64,000 nt of DNA from Siphonodentalium dalli (lineage: Eukaryota; Mollusca; Scaphopoda; Gadilida; Siphonodentaliidae), in NCBI GenBank assembly GCA_032622095.1, contig CP136069.1, positions 36,928,194 through 36,992,193 on the forward strand, read 5' to 3'. The notes under the pieces were generated by a model that saw nothing but the letters and a program-made list of their open reading frames with translations, did no database searches and was not told the DNA's origin. A program made the position numbers and the translations under genes. Position 1 is the first letter of the stretch. Every line of letters begins with the position of its first letter. Of this stretch, positions 56,370 to 64,000 are shown piece after piece.

Positions 56370-57928
56370 AGAGCACGCCGTCGGGGCGTGGGCACAATAC
56401 GCCCTTACTGGAGTGGGCAAGGTTCAATTCATTCGTTTGAAACTTGGTTCAGTTCACTCGATTCAATCTAAAGTTATCATCTGGAAACCGCATATCAGGT
56501 AAAAATCTGAATCGAAAAAGGGGCATAACTCAGTAAAAATCATTCGGACAAAACCCATATTCAAACTCGATCTGTATTTTGGGGTGATAAACTAACATAC
56601 CAAATTTGGTTCAGTTCACTCGATTCAATCTAAAGTTATCATCCGGAAACCACAAATCAGGTGAAATCTAAGTCGAAAAATGGGCATAACTCTGTCAAAT
56701 TCATGCGGACGAAACCCATATTCGATAATGATCTGTGTTTTGGTGTGGTAAACTAACATACCAAATATGGTTCAGTTCACTCTATTCAATCTAAAGTTAT
56801 CATCCGGAAACCGCAAATCAGGTAAAATCTAAGTCGAATAAAAGGTCGGTAGACCTCATGTCCGCCTCTAAGTGTCGGCTTGACACGACCGTTGTTTGCG
56901 AATAAAAACCTGTCTTTAGTGCTTGACCTGTGTTTTGCTGGGAGAAAGACACATACCAACTTTGGTTCAGATCAAATAATCCAAACTGGTGTTATCGGTC
57001 GGAAACCAAAAATGTTAACAGACGGTCAAATTCTAAGTCGAAAAAGGGCCGTAACTCATGTAAAATTATTGGACGGAACCCATATTCTAACTTGGCCTGT
57101 ATCTTTAGCTGGGAAATACACATACCAACTTTGGTTCAGATCAAATAATCCAAACTGGAGTTATCGGTCGGAAACCAAAAATGTTAACAGACGGTCAAAT
57201 TCTAAGTCGAAAAGGGGGAATAACTCTGGTGAAAATTGGCGGACGGAACCAGAATTCGAACTTGACCTGTCTTTTCTGCTAGTAAACCCACATACCAAAT
57301 TTAATTTAATTTGGTTCACTCTAACTAAAGTTATCATCCGGAAACCTCGGACGGACGCACGGACGCAGGCACGCACGCACGCACGCACGCACAGGCTGAT
57401 TATAATAGTCCTCCGAACCCGTTGGGTCGGCGGACAATAAAAGGTCTGTAGACCCCATGTCCGCCTCTAAGTGTCGGCTTGATACGACCGTTGTTTGCGC
57501 ATAAAAACCTGTCTTTAGTGCTAGTAAACCTACATACCAAATTTAATTTCATTCAGTACACATTTACTAAAGTTATCATCCGGAAACCTCAAATTGGCAA
57601 AAATTCTAAGTAAAAAAGGGACATAACTCTGGTGAAAATTGGCGGGCGGAACCCGAATTCGAACTTGACCTGTGTTTTGCTGGGAGAAAGACACATACCA
57701 ACTTTGGTTCAGATCAAATAATCCAAACTGGAGTTATCGGTCGGAAACCAAAAATGTTAACAGACGGTCAAATTCTAAGTCGAAAAAGGGCCGTAACTCT
57801 GGTGAAAATTGGCGGACGGAACCAGAATTCGAACTTGACCTGTCTTTTTTGCTAGTAAACCCACATACCAAATTTAATTTAATTTGGTTCATTCTAACTA
57901 AAGTTATCATCCGGAAACATCGGACGGA

Positions 57929-57960
<32 letters not shown>

Positions 57961-58215
57961 CAGGCTGATTGTAATAGTCCTCCGAACCCGTTGGGTCGGC
58001 GGACAAAAAGGGGCATAACTCAGTCAAAATCATGTGGACGAAACCCATATTCGAACGTGATCTGTGTATTGGTGTGGTAAACTAACATACCAAATTTGGT
58101 TCAGTTCACTCTATTCAATCTAAAGTTATCATCCGGAAACCAAATACGGACGGGCGGACGGACGACGGACGGACAACCCATTTCCATAATACGACCTTTT
58201 TTTCAAAAGGGCGTA
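56370..58215 (+). repeat. Composite dispersed repeat with segmental duplication
   Basis: Begins ACAAGAGCACGCCGTCGGGG and ends CCATAATACGACC-TTTTTTTC, AAAAGGGCGTATAAAA. It consists of ~150-170-bp subunits: CAAATTTGGTTCAGTTCACT, CTAAAGTTATCATCCGGAAA, CC...CTAAGTCGAAAAA, GGGCATAACTC and GGACGAAACCCATATTCGAA. A larger piece of ~580 bp is duplicated (ends near 57343-57440 and 57922-58000, each with (GCAC)n and GGCTGATT-TAATAGTCCTCC). The 186-codon frame at 56880-57440 is made of these subunits. A diverged inverted copy is inside the split-repeat element at 16125-16325. Confidence 0.85.
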
Positions 58216-59337
58216 TAAAAATGTGTTATATCTCAGTCTTTCTACAACGGATCACCATGAACTTTTGTATACCATGTTTAAAGATGCGCGTGCCAAATAT
58301 TGAGTTGAATTAGACATATATATACAGATGAGATTCGACAAACACACGAAAATTGATATGGAAATAATAAAGAGTGTTTATATCATTTGTGTAATTAACC
58401 AATAAAATTGTGCTGCATTATGTAAACAGAAGCAAAGCTTCTGTAACACAATCATGCTCTTGTTTACGCACACCATCGTACGTCTATAGCATACTATCTA
58501 CGCGCTGATTATGTTTGGCATAAGAACAAAACTATATATGTTATAATATTCCTTCGGTTGATGGCAATTTGAACAAATATGAATATTTCTGCAATGAACG
58601 CCGCCGTGCCTTTAATCAGCTATATGTTAATTGACCACAATAAGCAGAACAAGACGCGCATCAAAGCCAGAGTCTATCTCTGCCTATAACAAGTTTTATA
58701 GAGTTTCATGAATATAAAATAATAAATATGAATCAAAGACCCCTCGCCGGAAACGCTTCTATCAATTAAAGGGTTACTGTACACCAAATCCAGCCATGTA
58801 TGGGACCATCTCCTTTTATACTCAACAGAATATATGCAACAAATAAATGATTTGAGCCATGGATTAGTTCAAAATACAATCTTGTGCTCCATGAACGAAG
58901 CCACAACATGGTTAACACGACCATAGTTACCACCGCAAAAACAAAATTTGTGAATAATTTTAAGACTGATCAGTGAAACTATGAAAGCAATATTTGTGTT
59001 GGGGGTAAAGGAACGTGATACATTACTATTCCACTATTAGTAATAACATTTCTCCAGCTGCGTACCAATACATGACGGTGATCAAGATAGCATAATATGT
59101 GACAATTATAGCGTTTGTTCATGGGGAAACCTCAAATTAAGTGGGGAATGTAACAAGTTTTATATAGTTTCCTGACAGTCTGTTATAAAATAGTAACCAA
59201 AAAATGTCCCAATAGATTATTGCATTATACAAGAAATAGTTGATATAAAATCAATATTAATTGATACAAGTTTATTTAGACAGGTGTCTTTGACTCAGAT
59301 TTATTATTTTAAAATAAATACAGAACACATCTTGCAT
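58216..59337. other. AT-rich, nothing recognised
   Basis: No frame or repeat of note in more than 1 kb. Confidence 0.45.
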
Positions 59338-59659
59338 CATAATGTCAAGCCTGCAAATAGTGAGCCTGTCATTTTCAGAATGAGGTCCCCAGAGGGTGAA
59401 TTTAGTGATGCTATCTCGCATAGCGGGCTAGCATCACCAAATTCACCCCCTCTGGAGACCTCATTCTGCTTATGCCTCATCTGATCCTAGGTCTACCATA
59501 GCAGTTGAGGGCCTAAGCAGAATGAGGTCCCCGGAGGGTGAATTTAGTGACGCTATCGCGCATAGCGGGCTACCATAGTCGGCTAGCATCAGTAAATTCA
59601 CCCTCTGTGAACCTCATTCTGTAAATGACAGACACGCTATTTGCAGGCTTGCATAATGT
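59338..59659. mobile_element. hAT-like MITE with 8-bp target-site duplication
   Basis: The element 59346-59651 has perfect 15-bp terminal inverted repeats CAAGCCTGCAAATAG and is flanked by the direct repeat CATAATGT (59338-59345 and 59652-59659). Inside are two imperfect palindromic modules, each of the form CAGAATGAGGTCCCC-GAGGG, TGAATTTAGTGA, loop, TAAATTCACCC and CCTCATTCTG. An 8-bp duplication is typical of hAT (and P) elements. With 306 bp and no ORF it is non-autonomous. Confidence 0.88.
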
Positions 59660-59913
59660 TGAATCTTTTGTCGAATATTTTATCGAACATGTTGTGGACA
59701 GAGCAAATTTACATTATCATTCTGTGATGCCGAGGGCTGACTGTCCCAATTCTGTTGAGAGCTTCAACAGTTTCCTGTGCGTGTCCGTTTTTTTTCTTTT
59801 TGCTGGACCGCTTGTGTCCTATCTGTGGTTGTATTCTGCACACAATCCTGGAAATTGAAGTGAATCATTCAGTTCTATGTTGTAACAGATGGTATTTTAC
59901 AATATAATAATAA
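59660..59913. other. Spacer before the ULP/PHD gene remnant
   Basis: A 77-codon frame crossing the MITE border (59625-59858) has a hydrophobic patch but no domain. It may include exon debris of the next gene, but nothing supports that. Confidence 0.4.
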
Positions 59914-60270
59914 ATTGGCTTTGACAATATTGAATTTGACCAAAAATACAAAACACTTTCATACATATATGACAGTTGGCAGTATTCTCAGTCCAAAAGT
60001 GAAATTGGTTCCACTGGACAATCAAAAATCGTTCTTCCCAAAAAGCGGAAGGTGGCTGGAAAGGTGAAAGGTCTCGAGCAAAATATGCATCCATACAAAT
60101 CTAAAATAAAGAAAAGAAAAATGGACAAGATCGTGTTTGAGCTAAATGTTGCTGGGACATACCTTTCAGAAGAAACGATAAATTTGTTGTGCCATTGCGC
60201 TTTTGAAACGAAAGTTTCCCGATGTTGCAGGAAATCAGAAAGTGTCCCTGAGCGATGGAATAAAGTTTAG
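59914..60270 (+). pseudogene. NLS-rich segment upstream of peptidase remnant
   Basis: This open segment reads DNIEFDQKYKTLSYIYDSWQ, then IVLPKKRKVAGKVKG, KSKIKKRKMDK and IVFELNVAGTYLSEETINLL. Two strongly basic clusters resemble bipartite or SV40-type nuclear signals. The YLSEETINLL part probably starts the peptidase fold (an active-site-leading helix), because the next conserved text (FPDVAGNQ) occurs in a shifted frame 30 bp later. Confidence 0.5.
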
Positions 60271-60640
60271 TAGATGGGTGGGAAAGTTTGTGCAGATCGT
60301 GAGCCTCCCCGGTGACTTATATGTGTGTTTATTTTGGGAATGGCACAATAGGTGAAACACACGTATATTTGTCATTCACTTTAAACATTGCACAATCGCC
60401 TGATGTACTGAAAGATACTACGACAATTGATAGTCAATCATGGAGAGTTGGTAATGAATGGGTGCCAATTGACACCACAATCCGTTGGAAAGAATGCAAA
60501 AAGGAAAGTTTCATTTTCATGATCTATGCTCGTCAGAAAAGGCAGACTCTGGTGTTTTGGCAATAGCTGCAGCCACTGAACTATGTCGCTCCGGCGATCC
60601 GGTTAGGCGTTCATTCAAGCCAAAAACATGCAGAAAGCAT
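60190..60640 (+). pseudogene. ULP/C48-like cysteine peptidase remnant
   Basis: Between 60190 and 60335 one frame reads LKRKFPDVAGNQKVSLSDGI and then GKFVQIVSLPGDLYVCL. ULP-like proteins of mobile elements have an equivalent 'FVQI...HW' block in which His-Trp is catalytic; here the position reads Leu-Tyr. In the 60485 frame, SSEKADSGVLAIAAATELC followed by GDPV and TCRKHLSNCI matches the terminal Q-x-x-x-D-C-G-(V/L)-F-A block. The nucleophilic cysteine position is serine (DSG). Both changes predict loss of peptidase activity. Identification rests on motif order. Confidence 0.55.
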
Positions 60641-60736
60641 CTTTCAAATTGCATTTCAAAACAATCTGTCGTACAATTTCCATCATCCAAAAAAATACTT
60701 ATTTCAAAACCAACAATAGTCACAGTAACAATATAC

Positions 60737-60892
60737 TGTTCCTGTAGATTACCCGGTTATTCTGTGGCAGAAAACGGCTATGATTCACGAATAATGGTAG
60801 AGTGCCAAGATTGTAAAATCTGGTATCACGAATCTTGCGTCAGTGAACAAATCAAGGGAAGTAATAAGCAATTTGTTTGCTCAATTTGTTCC
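60737..60892 (+). other. PHD finger within the ORF
   Basis: Zinc ligands in C4HC3 order: YCSCRLP (C-x-C), VECQDCKIWYHESC (C-x2-C, then H-x2-C, with the conserved W before Y-H) and FVCSIC (C-x2-C). The aromatic residue before H and the W two positions earlier fit PHD fingers that read histone H3 tails. All eight ligands are intact although the surrounding gene is broken. Confidence 0.85.
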
Positions 60893-61039
60893 CCAATCAC
60901 GAGACCCGTGTCAGCAAGTGTTGCTGCAGTTACAAATGCTGAACAGCAAACAGCTAAAACTATTCAAGACAATACAGAGTGTACCACAGATGATATACAG
61001 AGTCGATACCGCGCGCTACTGGGGCGACATTCTGAGAGT

Positions 61040-61335
61040 GATATCCCTATTATAAGATTGTCTGTGACAGAGAAAGTTTCGCCAAATGACTTAGTTCATT
61101 TCGTGGAAGTTCACAGAACTCAATGCGAAAAATATCCAGGGCATTTGGAAAGTGTCAAGGACAGTATTCAGACATTTGGGTCAATTCACACCCCATTAAT
61201 ACTTTCCGTGAACAAACATGGGTGTGGGAAATATCCAGAGGGATCGGCGTTTGTACATGAGGGAAACACCCGCTTTGCTGTAGCACTTGACCTGGGAATA
61301 AACTGGGTACCCTTAAGAATAATATACTCATTTAT
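61040..61335 (+). other. ParB/sulfiredoxin-like domain within the ORF
   Basis: The segment contains IPIIRLSVTEKVSPNDLVHF at its start, LESVKDSIQTFGSIHTPLIL in the middle, and FVHEGNTRFAVALDLGINWV then PLRIIY at the end. An SI..fG...PLI(L) helix-strand step and a (D/E)-G-N/H-T/H-R-x-x-A-A/V...L-G-h-x-x-V-P motif are the signature of the ParB/Srx nuclease-like fold. Residue E of EGNTR takes the place of the usual D. Function unknown; nuclease or nucleotide-binding activity is possible. Confidence 0.6.
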
Positions 61336-61705
61336 GCCAACACCACAAACAAACACATCTCTATTGCCTTTGATGCCAAGCGATTTTCCATCATATCCTT
61401 CCCCATCCGACTTTGGGTTCACTGTTAGAGCAAACATACCAAATGTTCCAGAATGGGGTGGCAATGGGATTGATGAATGTGGTTTTAGTTGTCGATTAAC
61501 CAACACATGTACAATCGACAACATACTTGCCATTTTCGCATCACAATATGAGTTGGTCAACTTACAACTTACAGAGTTTCCAGATGCAGGTAGTGTTTTA
61601 GGCAGCGAGAAAATGTCTGTAGATATATTAAGGCAGTCATTGCACTTGATAAATACTGGTCTGAGTTTTGAAGGGAAACTGCATTTCCTTCACAGAGATC
61701 GTAAA

Positions 61706-61987
61706 TAAAATGTTGATCATGTACACAACAATTTTGGTTCGGAGTTTGCTCATTTCTTAGAACAGTTCACATGGTCTTTTGAAACACAAGAAATATACAA
61801 GTGTAGATCAAACCGCTGCGATGGCAAGGTAGATATTTTTTATGGCCGATCTGTTGCGGCACTAAAAAAAACAATGCTGCTGCTGAAGATTCGAGGCTAC
61901 AAAAGAGCATTAGCATGTGGCATGAGAAGCGGCTTGCTCGAAAGCCGAAAATGTGTTCCTCTTGTCTCTGCGAATTGCAGTATATAA
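61706..61987 (+). pseudogene. In-frame continuation behind a single TAA
   Basis: Directly after the TAA at 61706-61708 the same frame stays open for 92 codons: HVHNNFGSEFAHFLEQFTWS, then FETQEIYKCRSNRC and DGKVDIFYGRSVAALKK. It is aromatic-rich with a C-x4-C pair and does not look random. The AAATAA context is one substitution from AAAAAA or AAACAA. A premature stop, or natural C-terminus followed by chance open frame, are the alternatives; composition favours the former. Confidence 0.55.
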
Positions 61988-62754
61988 AAAGAGACTGTAT
62001 CCGTGTTTTGGGCCAATAGTTTACACTCATCGACTTTACGTTTTATTCAGAACAAAGTAGTCATTTTCTAGCCGGCATACCACTTAATGGCAACTGGTAC
62101 ATCTATGATGGTATGAAATAAATTGACGACCGAATTATCCGGTACCCAGTGCAGTCGATGGACGTGCCTTGCACTGCCGTTATCGTTAAAGGTGCGAGAA
62201 AATAGGATGTTATCATATACCTTACTACATTTAGATTGTATATCATTTTATCATATGACTCAATCATTATTTACGTTGGAATCTATGTCATAAATCAATT
62301 TCATATGAACTACTAGTTCATATCACCTTCCGATAATTTGATTGGTTTGTTGACAAAAAATGTGTTCTGATTGGCTGAATGGCAGCCGGGCATCCCTGAC
62401 TAAATGCAGGTCAAATTCGTGCGCGTCAATCAACGCGATGCCGAAATTCTCACAAATATAATCTTGAAATATATAGTTTTGGACATTGTTATACGATAAA
62501 TAGAATATGTAATTCGTATTTATCTAATAAACATACGATATAATGTCACAAACTGAGAACAGAATAGCGCACTATATCTTCGCGTGAATATTATTTCTGC
62601 TAGTTCACCAGGTGTAATTGGGCTTCCGGTGCAATGAAGTGACGTCACATTAACCTTTTGCTGCCGATGTCATATAGCTATTTAGTGATTTGTGTGCGTT
62701 TTGGACATCATAATCAATTTATAGGTGTCATATGATAAATAGAATATGTAATTC
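61988..62754. other. AT-rich DNA with small palindrome and direct repeat
   Basis: A 9-bp stem (ATATGAACT / AGTTCATAT) lies at 62303-62323. The phrase GATAAATAGAATATGTAATTCGT occurs at about 62494-62516 and 62734-62756, the second leading into the large hairpin. No gene recognised. Confidence 0.5.
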
Positions 62755-62874
62755 GTGTTTCTCTCATATGATATTTATGAAACTCGTCACGAATTTTCAG
62801 TTTTCTCTCGCCAGAGGCTCGAGAAAACTGAAAATTCTTAGACTCGTTTCATAAATATCATATGAGAGAAACAC
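62755..62874. repeat. 120-bp imperfect palindrome
   Basis: GTGTTTCTCTCATATGATAT then TTATGAAAC pairs with its exact complement at the right end (GTTTCATAAATATCATATGA...). An inner stem ATTTTCAGTTTTCTC pairs with GAGAAAACTGAAAAT, around a loop near TCGCCAGAGGCTC. Two short unpaired bulges separate the stems. It looks like a foldback MITE or terminal hairpin of one. Confidence 0.85.
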
Positions 62875-64000
62875 TCATCTCATATCCTCTATTTCTTGCA
62901 TGCTGTATGTTCATGCTCCCCATATGCAAACTGAGGAAGAGCGATACACTAAACTAGTCAAGTCATTGATAGTGTCTGGAAAATGTAGGATATCATTCTG
63001 AATTTTGACATGACGCCAACGTATATTCTTAGTTATTCGAGATGATATTCACAATGTGCTTGAGTGTAATATGTGTTCTCACATTCATGTTTTTCACCAT
63101 TGTGAACGATTTATCTTATGGATCCAATTGTCATGTCACTCAAGACAAGACCATCCAATTAAGCTACAAACCACATTTATATTTGTGTTCGTTGTATATC
63201 CTCCGCTTCGTGTGTTAATATAGGTGATGTCGGATACTCAAGGCTACCTGAATGCATCTTGACAATTACATTATGATTTCAAGCAGCATGTCTTTGTTTC
63301 CTTTCAATTATCTCATTGTGCCAACATAATATTTCTATTAATATTCCTGACGCTGTTTGCTCCAGTAATAGTTCTATGAATATTCCTGGCGTTGTTTGCT
63401 CCATTGTAGGTCATTGTCAACCATTTACTACTGGCGATAATATTGTATGATATGTCGCTTTTGTGCACATTGCTCGATACTCAATCCATGTGTGTTTCGC
63501 GAAGACCTCATTGGTTTTCTTCCAGATAAGGCAATTATCGTCTTGTATGTCAGTGAACCAACATGACTCACTTTTAGGTCAGCACAAAGTGACTAAAAGT
63601 GTGTTTTTTTGCTATTAAATTTGTCTGACTCATCAACTTGCTCATTACTTAACAGGGGAAGAGACGTCAACAGTTTTTATGTTCGCAATCTGGAATCATA
63701 AACTATGTTTTCATATTAATATTCTGATCGTGTAGATGTGCATATTCTGAACCGTGTATGGTTAACCGGCATAATAAATATTCACGTTATGGCCTCATAT
63801 GTATTATTCATAAATGAATGATAAATTCTAGAACGTTGATACGCTGTCCCTGTAAACAACTCATGATTGTCCAACCTTATACATTTATTGAAAGCAATGT
63901 ATATATCTCGTCTACTATATATATTATGAATTTGTTGAAGATTATTGTTTGTTTCAGATATTTGATAATTTTGTTGGAAATATTTATAGAATGTCCTCTG
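62875..64000. other. Intergenic, nothing recognised
   Basis: A ~40-bp phrase (ATATTCCTG-CG-TGTTTGCTCC) is duplicated at 63340-63365 and 63377-63402. No open frame above 60 codons. Confidence 0.45.

Larger units (their letters stand above)
59914..61987 (+). pseudogene. Decayed ULP-like peptidase / PHD / ParB-like gene
   Basis: Read left to right: an open segment 59914-60270 with a nuclear-localisation-like LPKKRKVAGKVKG and KKRKMDK. Then a shifted frame (about 60190-60335) reads FPDVAGNQKVSLSDGIKFSR and GKFVQIVS, and 60312-60566 forms a further segment. Finally the 407-codon frame 60485-61708 carries the peptidase end, PHD finger and ParB-like domain. One TAA (61706-61708) separates this from another 92 codons in the same frame, to 61987. 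At least two frameshifts and one stop imply a pseudogene, or unrecognised introns. This domain combination is not that of a standard host regulator, so I suspect an accessory protein of a DNA transposon. Zisupton/KDZ- and Ginger-type elements are known to carry ULP or PHD domains. No transposase core is in view. Confidence 0.65.

Noticed and set aside
56880-57440. 186-codon ORF in the composite repeat
   Set aside because: Its peptide repeats itself with the DNA subunits and recurs at 57672-57968; it is a repeat artefact.

Overview
This window reads as non-coding, transposon-rich genomic DNA of a multicellular animal. It is AT-rich, has no bacterial-style gene packing, and no intact host gene could be recognised. 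The dispersed repeats resemble families I associate with marine invertebrates, particularly molluscs: blocks of the 'ggcataactc' type ending in CGGACGGACGG runs, 'aaatccaagatggc' blocks, and (TA)n or (CA)n-bounded elements. That taxonomic guess is from memory and moderate at best. Nearly every recognisable coding sequence belongs to a mobile element, and most are broken.

Layout, left to right. 1-120 is a minisatellite cut by the window edge. 3.78-5.54 kb (minus) is a decayed Ty3/gypsy-like retrotransposon with gag, zinc knuckle, protease, RT and integrase zinc-finger pieces. 5.86-8.20 kb (plus) is a 5'-truncated non-LTR retrotransposon. 8.76-12.18 kb is a striking GC-rich, purine-biased minisatellite domain with stop-free frames. 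12.81-18.75 kb is the most interesting object: an element with split direct repeats (A1 - ORF - B1A2 - B2), the hallmark of Ngaro/PAT-type DIRS retrotransposons, carrying one intact 305-codon gag-like ORF but no visible RT or recombinase. 19.2-19.8 kb is a ~40-bp minisatellite. 20.76-24.54 kb is a TIR element bounded by TTAA at both ends, encoding a THAP-domain protein on minus and a short acidic ORF on plus, which suggests a Kolobok-type DNA transposon.

From 24.6 to 37.2 kb dispersed repeat families form a large, imperfect inverted arrangement centred near 32 kb: Y/Y' at 27.2-27.9 and 36.2-36.6, Z/Z' at 29.2-30.9 and 33.5-35.0, with ~40-bp minisatellites in the middle. 37.21-38.95 kb is a Harbinger-like TIR element with a LINE fragment nested in it. 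39-50 kb holds tandem arrays, a double-hairpin MITE family (complete copy 47101-47560, relatives at 33.2, 40.1 and 54.4 kb), a long (TA)n tract and dispersed repeats. 50.6-51.4 kb is a microsatellite-bounded element. 51.46-54.26 kb (minus) is a second LINE. 55-58.2 kb holds palindrome clusters and a segmentally duplicated repeat block. 59.35-59.65 kb is a small MITE with perfect 8-bp target-site duplications. 59.91-61.99 kb is a decayed gene with an unusual domain order: NLS-rich start, ULP/C48-like peptidase remnant, PHD finger, ParB/sulfiredoxin-like domain, then a tail behind one in-frame stop. The last 2 kb contains a 120-bp hairpin and otherwise nothing recognised.

The genes do not work together as a pathway. 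The window is a nest of retro- and DNA-transposon fossils at different stages of decay. The split-direct-repeat element appears youngest (B1 and B2 differ at one base in 271). All homology calls come from reading motifs by eye, without database searches.
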